From positions 1-40,365 of the forward strand of contig JALTKX010000226.1 in assembly GCA_027006055.1 (NCBI GenBank): 40,365 bases of DNA. The letters are read 5' to 3'. Source of the stretch: Calditrichia bacterium. Its GTDB lineage: Bacteria; Calditrichota; Calditrichia; Calditrichales; J004. Below, in pieces: positions 16,325-25,029 of this stretch. Every line of letters begins with the position of its first letter. Position 1 is the first letter of the stretch. The position numbers and the translations under genes are program-made. The notes beneath the pieces were generated by a model. The model was not told the DNA's origin. It was given only the letters and a program-made list of their open reading frames with translations, and searched no databases.

Positions 16325-17562
16325 TATGACTCCTGTTGATTTTGTTTTATATACGGTAAATAAATGGTAAACTCGGTTCCCTCGCCCCAGACGGAATCCA
16401 CCTCCAGCCGGCCGGCATTTTCATCCAACAGGCGGGTGCAAATAGAAAGCCCCAGGCCAACGCCATCGCTTTTGGTGGTATAAAAGGGTAAAAAGATATT
16501 CTCGATCTTTTCCGGCGGTATGCCGGCGCCGTTATCCCTTACCTTTATCATCACCACACCGGGCTCCCTTTGTTCTGCCGTGGCCAGCAAATCCGGTTCA
16601 TAACTGGAAATAACATCGATGTGCCCGCCCCTGGGCATGGCGTCCATCGCGTTGAGCAACAGATTGAGAACAACCTGTTCAAACTGGCTCTCATCAATAT
16701 AAATATTCGTGGAATCAGTCCCAAATTCTGTTTTGTAGCTAACATTTTTTTTCAACATGCGCGAGCGCAGCAGCAAAAAAACGCCGTCGACAATGTTGGG
16801 CAACGAGTGAAAGGCGGGCTTGGGCCTGCTGGGCTTGGCAAAATTAAAAAAGCGCTGCAACAGGGCATTGCTGCGGTCAATTTCCTTAACCACCCGTGAG
16901 ACCAGTTGGGCCCGGAAATCACCGGGGCTGAAAGTTTCCAACAACACTTCCGACGAGGTTTTAATGCCACCGAGCGGATTGCGGATTTCATGGGCCAGGC
17001 CCGCGGCCAGTTCCCCCAGGGTGGCCAGACGATCCATGCGGCTCATTTGACGGCGAAAATTTATCTGATCACGGATATCGCGAAAAATAAAAACCACGCC
17101 GTGCTGCCCGTTGGCAAACTCAAAAACGGTGGTACTGAAACCGATCGGTATAATCTCATCGCGGGAAGACTTCAGGTTAACTTCCTGGCTTTCAAACATC
17201 TTCTCTTCTTCAAATATCTGATGGAATATCTCCCGGGCCTTGTCCTCTTCGGCAAAAAGGGTATGGATGGGCTTGCCCAATATCTCGCGGGAAGAATAAC
17301 GCAGTAAATCGAGGGCCGACTTGTTTAAAAAGGTGATCTCTCCCTTTTGATCGGTGGTGATAATGCCGCTGGATATATTTTGAACAATGCGTTTATGGAA
17401 TTGAAAAACGCTGTCCAGCTCCTCGTATTTTTTTTTCAGACGGGCGTATTTGTCCTTATAATGGGCCAGTTGCTCACGCACTTCGCCCATCGAGTTCAAA
17501 TCGTTTACAAGTTGATTGACGCGCTGTATGTTTTCTTTTTTTTCCTCGAGGTATTTACTCAT
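16324..17562 (-). CDS. Cytoplasmic PAS-domain sensor histidine kinase (NtrB-like)
   Basis: 412 residues: an N-terminal coiled coil (about 5-55), a PAS domain (about 56-165), a dimerisation/phosphoacceptor helix with His191 in AAGLAHEIRNPLGGI, and an HATPase domain. The latter has an N box (LNLLLNAMDAMP), a G1 box (VRDNGAGIPPEKI) and a G2 region (TTKSDGVGLGLSI). No transmembrane segment is present, so it senses an internal or protein-borne signal. It is the first gene of the operon, with an AAAGGTGG ribosome site and a plausible promoter just upstream. Confidence 0.95.
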   Translation of the reverse strand: MSKYLEEKKENIQRVNQLVNDLNSMGEVREQLAHYKDKYARLKKKYEELDSVFQFHKRIVQNISSGIITTDQKGEITFLNKSALDLLRYSSREILGKPIHTLFAEEDKAREIFHQIFEEEKMFESQEVNLKSSRDEIIPIGFSTTVFEFANGQHGVVFIFRDIRDQINFRRQMSRMDRLATLGELAAGLAHEIRNPLGGIKTSSEVLLETFSPGDFRAQLVSRVVKEIDRSNALLQRFFNFAKPSRPKPAFHSLPNIVDGVFLLLRSRMLKKNVSYKTEFGTDSTNIYIDESQFEQVVLNLLLNAMDAMPRGGHIDVISSYEPDLLATAEQREPGVVMIKVRDNGAGIPPEKIENIFLPFYTTKSDGVGLGLSICTRLLDENAGRLEVDSVWGEGTEFTIYLPYIKQNQQES

Positions 17563-17594
17563 GCCACCTTTTCAGTTTCAATAAAAGAGTAGAC

Positions 17595-17623
17595 AGATTA
17601 CAGCAGACCCGGCTAAGTATCAA
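17595..17623 (-). promoter_or_regulatory. Candidate promoter of the kinase-to-mglA operon
   Basis: In the 63-bp gap after priA, the minus strand has TTGATA (17623-17618), 17 bp, then TAATCT (17600-17595). The -35 is 5/6 to consensus and the -10 weak. The expected start is near 17588, giving a leader of about 26 nt. Position and spacing are good; hexamer quality is moderate. Confidence 0.5.
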
Positions 17624-17625
17624 GC

Positions 17626-20067
17626 CTAAACGGCAAACAAGGGGTCAACATCTATGGATATGTTAACATGGGCATGTTTTTTATCACGATAGCTTTGCAC
17701 CACATCGTGGATAATCTTTTTGCTTTTCCTGCCCGCCGTATCCCGCCGGGGGTCTATTTTAACCGTTATTTGCCAGCGATACATATTTCTAAGCCGAGAA
17801 AGCGCCGCGGGCGCCGGTCCGATAACTTCGGCCCAGGCCGTCAGATGCCTGCGTAACGGAATTCCAATCTGTCGCGCTATATTTATGGCGTCCTTAAAGT
17901 CCGCCGCGGCCACCGTTATTACTATTAATCGGTAAAAGGGGGGATATTTATAATTCTCGCGGTGTTTTATTTCTTCGTTGTAAAAACCGTCAAAGTCATG
18001 CTCCCGGGCAAGCTGAATGGCATAATGATCCGTCTGATAGCTTTGCACAACCACCTCGCCCTCTTTTTCGGCCCTGCCGGAACGCCCGGCCACCTGGGCC
18101 AGCAGTTGAAACACCTTTTCCGCCGAACGAAAATCCGGCACCGCCAGCCCCACATCGGCGGATATCACCCCCACCAGGGTTACATTGGGAAAGTCCAGCC
18201 CCTTGGAGATCATTTGCGTGCCCAGCAGAACGGGCGCCTTGCCCTGGCGGAAGGCATCCAGTATGCGCTGATAGCTGTTCTTGCCGCGGGTGGTATCCTG
18301 ATCCATGCGCAATACGGGCATGCCCGGATATAATTTTTCCAGTTCCTGTTGCAGCTGCTGCGTGCCCGCCCCTTTGTATTCCAGATCCTTGCTGCCACAA
18401 TTGGGGCAATAGGCACTGGCGGGCGTTTTAAAGCCACAGTAGTGGCAACGCAGGGAAGTATCATAGCTGTGATAGGTCAGGCTGACGTCGCACTCGGCGC
18501 ATTTTACGATAAAACCGCAATTCAGGCATTGTTGAAAGGAGGCGTAGCCCCGGCGGTTTTGCAATAGTATTATCTGCTCATCCCGGGCCAGGCGGCGATC
18601 CATATGTTCCAGGAGGTAACCGGAAAAAACCTTGCGACCGCCGGCCTTTTTTTCCTTACGCATATCCACAAGGTGTATGGTGGGCAGGGGCATTTTATTG
18701 GCCCGCTCCATCATGGTCAGCAGGGTATGTTTGTTGTTCCGGGCATTGTAATAGGATTCAAAGCTGGGCGTGGCGGAACCCAGAACCACATGGGCGCGGT
18801 GCATCCTTCCCAGATAAAGGGCCACATCGCGCGCGTTATAGCCCGGAACGCTGTCGGTCTGCTTATAACTTTGCTCGTGCTCCTCGTCCACAACAATCAG
18901 GCCGATATCCTCCAAAGGGGCAAACAGGGCCGAACGCGGCCCTATGACGATGGACACCTGTCCGCTGTGGCAGGCCATCCAGGCGTCGTAGCGTTCTCCC
19001 ATCGACATCTTACTGTGAAAAATGGCAATATTCTGATCAAAGGCCCGTTCAAAGCGACTGACCGTTTGCGGAGTCAGGGCGATTTCCGGGATCAGAATGA
19101 TGCCCTTGCGGCCGGCCGCCAGTACCCGTTTCAGGATTTCGATGTAGACCACGGTTTTTCCGGAACCGGTGATGCCATACAACAGAAAGGAACGATACTC
19201 CCTTTCTCCGGGATTGGCACAGACCGTTTCGATGACTTTTTTTTGTTGTTCGGTCAAGGAGAAAACTTTTTCCTCCTCATCATAGTCCATCTCCGGGTGG
19301 CGCTCCACCACCTTGTCCACCAGGTCCACCAGGTGCCTGCCAGCCATTTTATGCAGGGTCGCCCGGGCCATGCCCGTTTCCCTCAAAAAGGCGCTCAGCA
19401 AAATCTCCTTTTCCCTGTTTTCAAACAGAAAAGAAGCCACGCGCGGTTTTTTACTCAGATAGCGCTCAAAATGAGCATCCGCCTTTATTCTGTTTTCCAG
19501 GTCGGCCGGAATGCGTACATGTTTGCGGATAAGGGCGGATACGCGCGCGCCCTTATGTTCGGCCTCGCTGTAGACCAGCCCTTTCTTCTCCAGGGCCCGT
19601 AAGACGGAATAAAAGGAACCGGTACCCATCTTTTTGCGATAATAACTTTTACTTTTGCCGGGATTCTCCCCGATCATAAGATAGAGGTCCTTTTGACGCT
19701 CCGGCAGCGCGACGGCCGGGTCTTCTTCCACCAAAAAGAGGTTTTCCTGATCGTGGGCTTCCAGTCCCTTTGGGATGAACAATTGCAGCGCCTGTCCCAG
19801 CGGGGCCATATAATAGGAGCTGATCCATTGAGCCAGCTTCATGGCATCCGGCCGGATCAGGGCTTTGTCATCCAATACATCCAGTACGGACTTAACGCTG
19901 GAATAAGAAGATTTTTCCGGGAGGTTGATAACGATTCCGGTAATGGTTCTTTTCCCGAAGGGGACTAAAACACGGTATCCGGGTGTGATATGCGAAAAGG
20001 AATCGGGTAAATGATAGGTAAAGGCGTGATAGATAGGCAGATTGAATACGACTTCAACGTATGGCAT
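17626..20067 (-). CDS. priA: Primosomal replication restart helicase PriA
   Basis: 813 residues. The N-terminal 3'-DNA-binding region begins PYVEVVFNLPIYHAFTYHLP as in the family. The helicase core has Walker A GITGSGKT (about residue 300) and a DEEH box (VVDEEHEQSYKQ). The zinc-binding insert has CXXC pairs in CLNCGFIVKCAEC and CHYCGF/YCPNCG. It reloads the replisome at stalled forks. The ATG comes 6 nt after a terminator T-tract with no Shine-Dalgarno sequence, though the N-terminus clearly matches the family. It is probably a single-gene unit between the ribosomal and signalling operons. Confidence 0.96.
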   Translation of the reverse strand: MPYVEVVFNLPIYHAFTYHLPDSFSHITPGYRVLVPFGKRTITGIVINLPEKSSYSSVKSVLDVLDDKALIRPDAMKLAQWISSYYMAPLGQALQLFIPKGLEAHDQENLFLVEEDPAVALPERQKDLYLMIGENPGKSKSYYRKKMGTGSFYSVLRALEKKGLVYSEAEHKGARVSALIRKHVRIPADLENRIKADAHFERYLSKKPRVASFLFENREKEILLSAFLRETGMARATLHKMAGRHLVDLVDKVVERHPEMDYDEEEKVFSLTEQQKKVIETVCANPGEREYRSFLLYGITGSGKTVVYIEILKRVLAAGRKGIILIPEIALTPQTVSRFERAFDQNIAIFHSKMSMGERYDAWMACHSGQVSIVIGPRSALFAPLEDIGLIVVDEEHEQSYKQTDSVPGYNARDVALYLGRMHRAHVVLGSATPSFESYYNARNNKHTLLTMMERANKMPLPTIHLVDMRKEKKAGGRKVFSGYLLEHMDRRLARDEQIILLQNRRGYASFQQCLNCGFIVKCAECDVSLTYHSYDTSLRCHYCGFKTPASAYCPNCGSKDLEYKGAGTQQLQQELEKLYPGMPVLRMDQDTTRGKNSYQRILDAFRQGKAPVLLGTQMISKGLDFPNVTLVGVISADVGLAVPDFRSAEKVFQLLAQVAGRSGRAEKEGEVVVQSYQTDHYAIQLAREHDFDGFYNEEIKHRENYKYPPFYRLIVITVAAADFKDAINIARQIGIPLRRHLTAWAEVIGPAPAALSRLRNMYRWQITVKIDPRRDTAGRKSKKIIHDVVQSYRDKKHAHVNISIDVDPLFAV

Positions 20068-20072
20068 AGGAT

Positions 20073-20094
20073 AAAAAGCCCCGCATGGCGGGGC
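20073..20094 (-). terminator. Rho-independent terminator after rplI
   Basis: On the minus strand GCCCCGC - CAT - GCGGGGC forms a 7-bp GC stem followed by TTTTT. It lies 12 nt downstream of the rplI stop and ends the rplY-to-rplI operon. The priA start codon follows 5 nt after the T-tract. Confidence 0.93.
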
Positions 20095-20105
20095 CTTAAG
20101 TTAAA

Positions 20106-20549
20106 TTATTCTTTTACGACCCAGACCTTGACAGATCCTTCCACATCGGAATGCAATTTAACATTTACAGTGTAAATACCAAGTGCTTTAATGGGTTCGT
20201 CCAAAAGAATTTTACGTTTTTCGATATCAAAGCCCTGTTCCTTAAGGGAGTCGGCGATATTTTGCGAGGTTACCGAACCAAACAATTTATCTTCCTCACC
20301 CACCTGAACGGAAATGGTGCAGGAAACATTCTCAAGCTTTTTAGCCAGTTCGGCCGCGGCCTGTTTCTCTTTTTCCTGTTTCCACGACTTTTGTTTTTGA
20401 TCGTTTTCAAAACGCTTGCGGTTCTGCTTATTGGCCAAAAAGGCTATCCCCTGGGGAATAAGAAAATTACGGGCAAAGCCGTCCTTTACCTTTACTTCCT
20501 GACCGGCTTCACCCAAACCGTCATAATCTTGTCTTAATAAAACATTCAT
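20106..20549 (-). CDS. rplI: 50S ribosomal protein L9
   Basis: 147 residues. The N-terminal RNA-binding domain begins MNVLLRQDYDGLGEAGQEV and continues KVKDGFARNFLIPQGIA. A long connecting helix (about 45-78) and a C-terminal domain follow. This is the usual length for L9. It is the last gene of rpsF-rpsR-rplI, the standard order, and the terminator follows directly. Confidence 0.97.
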   Translation of the reverse strand: MNVLLRQDYDGLGEAGQEVKVKDGFARNFLIPQGIAFLANKQNRKRFENDQKQKSWKQEKEKQAAAELAKKLENVSCTISVQVGEEDKLFGSVTSQNIADSLKEQGFDIEKRKILLDEPIKALGIYTVNVKLHSDVEGSVKVWVVKE

Positions 20550-20575
20550 AATGCTATGTTCCTTATAGATTTATC

Positions 20576-20803
20576 TTAGCGGGTAAAATCAGTTACAAAC
20601 GGGATAAGCGCCAGGTGACGGGCACGTTTTACCGCGCGGGCCAACTGACGTTGCATCTTGGCCGATGCGCCCGATGTATGGCGGGGAATAATCTTCCCCT
20701 GCTCGGTCAAATACTTTTTTAAAAGCTTTTCATCCTTAAAATCAATGTAGATGATTCCTGCTTCGGTAAAAGGACAATTTCTTTTTTTACGTTGCTTAAT
20801 CAT
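20576..20803 (-). CDS. rpsR: 30S ribosomal protein S18
   Basis: 75 residues with the S18 core: [19 protein letters not shown], then [20 protein letters not shown] and [10 protein letters not shown]. Its start overlaps the rpsF stop by 8 nt, so S6 and S18, which bind 16S rRNA as a heterodimer, are translationally coupled. The ssb gene often found between rpsF and rpsR is absent. Confidence 0.97.
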   Translation of the reverse strand: MIKQRKKRNCPFTEAGIIYIDFKDEKLLKKYLTEQGKIIPRHTSGASAKMQRQLARAVKRARHLALIPFVTDFTR

Positions 20804-21356
20804 TTTTTTCCTCCTCGGTGCTTGCCTCTTCGGCGGGGGCTTCCGCGGCGTTCTCTTCTTCCGCGCCGGCTTCCTCCGTCACTTCCGTCTCACTCTTTGC
20901 GGCGGTCTCTTCAACAGGGGTTTCCTCAACCGCGCTCTCTGCCGCCGGAGCCTCTGTTTTTTCCTCCACAGCCTCGGGCGCGGGCGTTTCCGCGGGCGCT
21001 TCGGCGGCGGTTGAAGCCACTTCCAGCGATGCCTGCATTTTGGCGGCCTTGGCCATGGCTTTTAACTGATGCTTGTCGTAACGATAGGTCAGATAACGTA
21101 AAACCGGATCGGTGTAATTGTATTCGCTTTGCAGCGCCTTGGGAATATTGCCTTCGCCTTCAAATTCAATCGCCACATAAAATCCATACTGTTTTTTCTG
21201 GATTTCATAGGCAAGACGACGCTTACCCCATTTATCTACCTTGCGGATGGTTCCGCCGTTCTCTGTGATGATCTGTGAAAAACGATCCACGGCATCATCG
21301 ATCTCCTTTGCGGGGAGCAGGCTGTCTAAAATGACAACCGTTTCATAAATGGCCAT
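20796..21356 (-). CDS. rpsF: 30S ribosomal protein S6 with a long acidic C-terminal extension
   Basis: 186 residues. The first ~95 are a normal S6 ([48 protein letters not shown]). The remaining ~85 are an Ala/Glu/Pro/Thr-rich, strongly acidic low-complexity tail, much longer than the short acidic tail of E. coli S6. An AAAGGAGG ribosome site precedes the ATG. A stem-loop sits in the short leader after hppA. Confidence 0.96.
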   Translation of the reverse strand: MAIYETVVILDSLLPAKEIDDAVDRFSQIITENGGTIRKVDKWGKRRLAYEIQKKQYGFYVAIEFEGEGNIPKALQSEYNYTDPVLRYLTYRYDKHQLKAMAKAAKMQASLEVASTAAEAPAETPAPEAVEEKTEAPAAESAVEETPVEETAAKSETEVTEEAGAEEENAAEAPAEEASTEEEKND

Positions 21357-21377
21357 ATAGCCTCCTTTGGTCTGATG

Positions 21378-21400
21378 ATCCCGGCCCTTGTGACCGGGAT
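21378..21400 (-). promoter_or_regulatory. Stem-loop in the rpsF leader, possible S6:S18 autoregulatory element
   Basis: On the minus strand a 7-bp perfect stem ATCCCGG / CCGGGAT encloses a 9-nt loop, between the hppA stop and the rpsF Shine-Dalgarno sequence. There is no T-tract, so it is not a standard terminator. Many bacteria have an rpsF-leader structure bound by the S6:S18 dimer for feedback control. Position and CCG/GGT content fit, but I cannot confirm the full conserved motif. Confidence 0.4.
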
Positions 21401-21412
21401 AGGATGATTGGT

Positions 21413-23590
21413 TTACAGCAGCGGCGCGATAACCAGCGCAACCACCGACATGAGTTTAATTAAAATGTTCAACGAGGGACCCGAGGTGTCCTTAAACGGA
21501 TCGCCAACGGTGTCACCCACAACCGCCGCTTTGTGCGGCTCGGAACCTTTTCCGTACTTTTCGCCCTTAATGGTAATGCCTTCCTCGATCATTTTTTTGG
21601 CATTATCCCAGGCGCCGCCGGCATTGGACTGAAAAAGAGCCATCAGAACACCGGCCGATGTTACGCCGGCCAGCAGACCGCCCAACATGGTGGCGTCGCC
21701 CAAAAAGCCCATCAAAACGGGAACCAGCACGGCCAGCAAACCGGGAACGACCATCTCGCGAATGGAAGCGGAAGTGGATATCTCCACACACTTGCCATAT
21801 TCGGCCTTGCCATTGGCTGCTTCAAAGGTTTTACGATCCTCATCGCTCCACGCGGAAGCTTCCCGGCCTTCATTTTTCTTCATCACGGCCAGGGCGGCGG
21901 AGAGCTCCGGTATGGTTTTAAACTGGCGACGCACTTCCTCGATCATGGCCATGGCCGCGCGGCCCACGGCCTGCATGGAAAGGGCCGAAAAGAGAAACGG
22001 CATCATGGCCCCGATAAACAGAGCGGCCATCACCTTGGGATCGGTTACATTGATGGAACCCAGCTTATCCGCGTGGGTAGCGTTATAGGATTCGATAAAG
22101 GCGGCAAACAGGGCCAGGGCGGTAAGCGCGGCGGAACCGATGGCAAAGCCCTTGCCAATGGCGGCGGTTGTGTTACCGACGGCATCCAGCTTATCGGTGC
22201 GTTGGCGTACCTCGGCGGGCAGTTCGGCCATTTCGGCAATACCGCCGGCATTGTCCGAGATAGGCCCGTAGGCGTCCACGGCCAACTGGATACCCGTATT
22301 GGAAAGCATGCCCACGGCGGCGATGGCAATGCCGTAGAGTCCGGCAAAATAATGCGCGCCCAGAATGGCAATGGCGATAATGATTATCGGCATGGCCGTG
22401 GAAAGCATGCCCACGCCCAAACCGGCGATAATGTTGGTCGCCGAGCCGGTAACGGACTGTTCCGCGATGGAACGAACCGGTTTTTTACCGGTGCCCGTGT
22501 AATACTCGGTGATCAGACCGATCAACAGACCGGCAACCAGACCGAACAGAGTGGCGTAAAAAACACCGGAAGAGGTATAAAGCACACCACCGAGATTCCA
22601 TTGGGCCGGCAACATGCGGTCGATGATAAAATAGGAAGCGATTACCATAACGATGGAAGAACCGAACTCGCCGATATTCAGCGCCTTTTGCGGATCGCCC
22701 CCCTCCTTAACCTTTACAAAAAAGGTACCGGCAATGGAGGTTAATATACCCGTGGCCGCCAGGGCCAGCGGCAATATAACGCCGCTCAGTCCGCCTACCG
22801 TTTTAAATTCCGGCAGGGTTAAAAAAACAGCGCCCAGAACCATGGTACCGATAATGGAACCGACATAGGACTCAAAAAGGTCGGCGCCCATACCGGCCAC
22901 GTCACCCACGTTGTCGCCCACATTGTCGGCAATGGTCGCCGGATTTAGCGGATGGTCTTCCGGAATACCTGCTTCCACCTTACCTACCAGATCGGCGCCC
23001 ACATCCGCGGCCTTGGTATAAATACCGCCGCCCACGCGGGCAAAAAGAGCGATGGAGGAGGCGCCGAAGGAAAAGCCGGTAATTACGGATAAAACGCGAT
23101 TGATGCCGTCAACATTCATGCCGAACATACCTTCATAAATAAACAGCAGAGCGGAGAGTCCCAAAACCCCCAGCCCGACGACGCCCAGCCCCATAACGGA
23201 ACCGCCGGCAAAGGCGATTTCCAGAGCCTTGCCCAGGCTTGAGCGGGCGGCGTTGGTGGTGCGTACATTGGCGGCGGTGGCCACGCGCATGCCGATATTA
23301 CCCGCAAGGGCGGAGGCAAAGGCGCCCACAATAAAAGAGACGGCGACCATGGCCGAAGATTTTTTCGGGTCGGCGGAAAACCCCAAAAGGGCGGCCACCA
23401 CAACCACAAAAACAATGAGCACTTTATATTCGGCACGCAAAAAGGCCATGGCTCCCTCACGGATATGGCCCGAAATTGATTTCATCTGGTCGGTTCCAAC
23501 TTCCTTTTTGTTAATCCAGGAAGAACGGAACATACCGTAGAGCAGTGCAAGAACAGCACTGGCCATTGCAAACAAAAGCGTATATTGCAT
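21413..23590 (-). CDS. hppA: Membrane-bound cation-translocating pyrophosphatase, K+-dependent type
   Basis: 725 residues, about 16 transmembrane helices. Pyrophosphate-site motifs include [20 protein letters not shown] and [20 protein letters not shown], plus a second Asp-rich site near the C-terminus. The segment [10 protein letters not shown] has Ala/Gly at the two positions that mark K+-dependent enzymes (Lys/Thr in K+-independent ones). In helix 6, DLFESYVGS places the gate Glu where Na+-pumping Thermotoga-type enzymes have it, not four residues later as in plant H+-pumps. I infer a Na+ or mixed Na+/H+ pump. It lies between pth and rpsF. Confidence 0.95.
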   Translation of the reverse strand: MQYTLLFAMASAVLALLYGMFRSSWINKKEVGTDQMKSISGHIREGAMAFLRAEYKVLIVFVVVVAALLGFSADPKKSSAMVAVSFIVGAFASALAGNIGMRVATAANVRTTNAARSSLGKALEIAFAGGSVMGLGVVGLGVLGLSALLFIYEGMFGMNVDGINRVLSVITGFSFGASSIALFARVGGGIYTKAADVGADLVGKVEAGIPEDHPLNPATIADNVGDNVGDVAGMGADLFESYVGSIIGTMVLGAVFLTLPEFKTVGGLSGVILPLALAATGILTSIAGTFFVKVKEGGDPQKALNIGEFGSSIVMVIASYFIIDRMLPAQWNLGGVLYTSSGVFYATLFGLVAGLLIGLITEYYTGTGKKPVRSIAEQSVTGSATNIIAGLGVGMLSTAMPIIIIAIAILGAHYFAGLYGIAIAAVGMLSNTGIQLAVDAYGPISDNAGGIAEMAELPAEVRQRTDKLDAVGNTTAAIGKGFAIGSAALTALALFAAFIESYNATHADKLGSINVTDPKVMAALFIGAMMPFLFSALSMQAVGRAAMAMIEEVRRQFKTIPELSAALAVMKKNEGREASAWSDEDRKTFEAANGKAEYGKCVEISTSASIREMVVPGLLAVLVPVLMGFLGDATMLGGLLAGVTSAGVLMALFQSNAGGAWDNAKKMIEEGITIKGEKYGKGSEPHKAAVVGDTVGDPFKDTSGPSLNILIKLMSVVALVIAPLL

Positions 23591-23603
23591 GTACGGAGTT
23601 CTC

Positions 23604-24176
23604 CTATTCTAAAACATTTTTATTGTAATGATTCATCGCATGGTTGATATCTTTGGCCATCCAGGCATTCACGCCGTCCAAAGCCGCGGCAAAAACCGTT
23701 TCCAGTTGTTTTAGCGAAGCTTCGTCAAACGGACTTAATACAAAATCAACAACGGAATCTTCCGGAGGAGGCCCTATTCCCAGACGCAAACGGTTAAAAA
23801 CATCCGATTGCAACTGCCAGATAATGGACTTTATTCCGTTATGTCCACCGTCCGAACCTTTTTTTCTAAAACGCAGCGTGCCAAAGGGAAGCTGAAAATC
23901 ATCATAAACCACCAAAATCCGTTCCGCCGTTATTCCCGTGGCTTCCATCACCTGGCGGACAGCCTGCCCGCTCAGATTCATATAGGTGGTCGGCTTAACC
24001 AACAGCACTTCCCGGTCACCCTGTTTGTGGGCCGAAAAAAAATAATCCCCTTTGCCGGGAACAAAGGGGATTCCAAACTTTTCAGCATAATAGTCTAAAA
24101 ATAAAAAACCGATATTGTGACGCGTAGTTTGATACTTTTTCCCGGGGTTACCCAACCCAAAAAGAGCAAACAACAA
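23604..24176 (-). CDS. pth: Peptidyl-tRNA hydrolase
   Basis: 190 residues with the Pth active-site set: GLGNPG with Asn10, the catalytic His20 in [22 protein letters not shown] and GGHNGIKS. It recycles peptidyl-tRNA released during translation. The frame begins with TTG at 24176, and a second TTG at 24173 is equally possible. No ATG is available, because the family N-terminus starts right here. An AGAAGGG sequence at the end of rplY may serve as the ribosome site. The rplY-pth pair is a common arrangement. Confidence 0.95.
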   Translation of the reverse strand: MLFALFGLGNPGKKYQTTRHNIGFLFLDYYAEKFGIPFVPGKGDYFFSAHKQGDREVLLVKPTTYMNLSGQAVRQVMEATGITAERILVVYDDFQLPFGTLRFRKKGSDGGHNGIKSIIWQLQSDVFNRLRLGIGPPPEDSVVDFVLSPFDEASLKQLETVFAAALDGVNAWMAKDINHAMNHYNKNVLE

Positions 24177-24184
24177 AAACGGCG

Positions 24185-24802
24185 TTACCCTTCTTCCGTA
24201 GCTTCGCTACTTTCGGCTTCACCCTCTTCTTCTTCCTCACCGGAAAGGGTTTCAGCCGCTTTTCTGGTTACATGCACCTGGCACAACATTACGGCCGGGT
24301 CGTCAAGAACCGTCACATCTTTCAAGTCAAGATCGCCGACACGCACAACGTCTCCGATTTCCATATCGGTAATATCCACCTCAACGGTATCGGGCATGTT
24401 TTTCGGCAGAACCTGTATATTCAGTTCGTTTTTCATAATAGAGAGCAAACCGCCAAGCTTTACACCGGCCGACTCGCCGACATAGTTTATCGGCACCGTC
24501 ACCTTAATTTCATGACCGGCGGCCACGCGCATAAAATCCACATGCAGCACGTCGCTGCGCAGGGGATGCACCTGAACCTCCTTAATAACGGCCATCTCTT
24601 TTTGTCCATCCACATCGATGGTAATCACCGAAAAATCGGAACGCAACAGACGCCCCAACTCCAATTTGTCCACACTCACGGATACCGCATCGTTTTCCGC
24701 GCCGTAAATAACGGCAGGCACGCGTCCGTTACGCCGCAGATATCGCGAAATCGATGTACCGGCATTGTCACGTTTCTGAGCGGAAATTATAACTTCCGAC
24801 AT
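24185..24802 (-). CDS. rplY: 50S ribosomal protein L25 (general stress protein Ctc type)
   Basis: 205 residues: an N-terminal 5S-rRNA-binding L25 domain (about 1-92, with YLRRNGRVPAVIYG and HVDFMRV), a C-terminal TL5/Ctc beta domain (about 95-185, with LPKNMPDTVEVDITDMEIGD), and a short acidic Glu-rich tail. TTAGGAG precedes the start. It leads the rplY-pth-hppA-rpsF-rpsR-rplI run and follows the tRNA-Gln terminator, so a promoter near or inside that terminator, or read-through, must serve it. Confidence 0.96.
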   Translation of the reverse strand: MSEVIISAQKRDNAGTSISRYLRRNGRVPAVIYGAENDAVSVSVDKLELGRLLRSDFSVITIDVDGQKEMAVIKEVQVHPLRSDVLHVDFMRVAAGHEIKVTVPINYVGESAGVKLGGLLSIMKNELNIQVLPKNMPDTVEVDITDMEIGDVVRVGDLDLKDVTVLDDPAVMLCQVHVTRKAAETLSGEEEEEGEAESSEATEEG

Positions 24803-24830
24803 TCTTATAGGCTCCTAAATTAGAAATCAT

Positions 24831-24857
24831 AAAAAAATGCAAGCCTGCGCTTGCATT
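24831..24857 (-). terminator. Rho-independent terminator after tRNA-Gln
   Basis: On the minus strand a 9-bp stem AATGCAAGC / GCTTGCATT with loop GCAG is followed by a T-run. It starts 11 nt past the tRNA 3' end and lies 28 nt before rplY. Confidence 0.92.
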
Positions 24858-24867
24858 AAAAAACAAG

Positions 24868-24939
24868 CTGGGGTGCTAGGATTCGAACCTAGGAATGGCG
24901 AGACCAAAACCCGCTGCCTTACCACTTGGCGACACCCCA
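24868..24939 (-). tRNA. tRNA-Gln (anticodon TTG)
   Basis: The minus strand folds into a complete cloverleaf. The 7-bp acceptor stem is TGGGGTG / CACCCCA with discriminator G. The D arm contains AAGTGGTAAGGC. The anticodon stem GCGGG / CTCGC has loop TTTTGGT, giving anticodon TTG (codon CAA). The T arm is CCTAGGTTCGAATCCTAG. The T1-A72 first pair is a known glutamine-tRNA feature. The 3' CCA is not encoded and must be added enzymatically. It has its own promoter and terminator. Confidence 0.97.
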
Positions 24940-24961
24940 GTGTTTTATTGTAAAGATTGGT

Positions 24962-24990
24962 AATATAAACAGATCAAACAATTTTGTCAA
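24962..24990 (-). promoter_or_regulatory. Sigma70-type promoter of the tRNA-Gln gene
   Basis: On the minus strand TTGACA (24990-24985, perfect -35), 17 bp, then TATATT (24967-24962). The expected transcription start is near 24955, about 16 nt before the mature tRNA. This is one of the two best promoters in the window. Confidence 0.9.
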
Positions 24991-25029
24991 TAAAAAAGAG
25001 GCTGTAATCCGGACACTTTTTTGCTTTTT

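Noticed and set aside
21533-22744. A 403-codon plus-strand frame opposite hppA
   Set aside because: It mirrors the hppA frame, is rich in Gly/His/Gln as expected for a complement of a membrane-protein gene, and has no ribosome site or family similarity.
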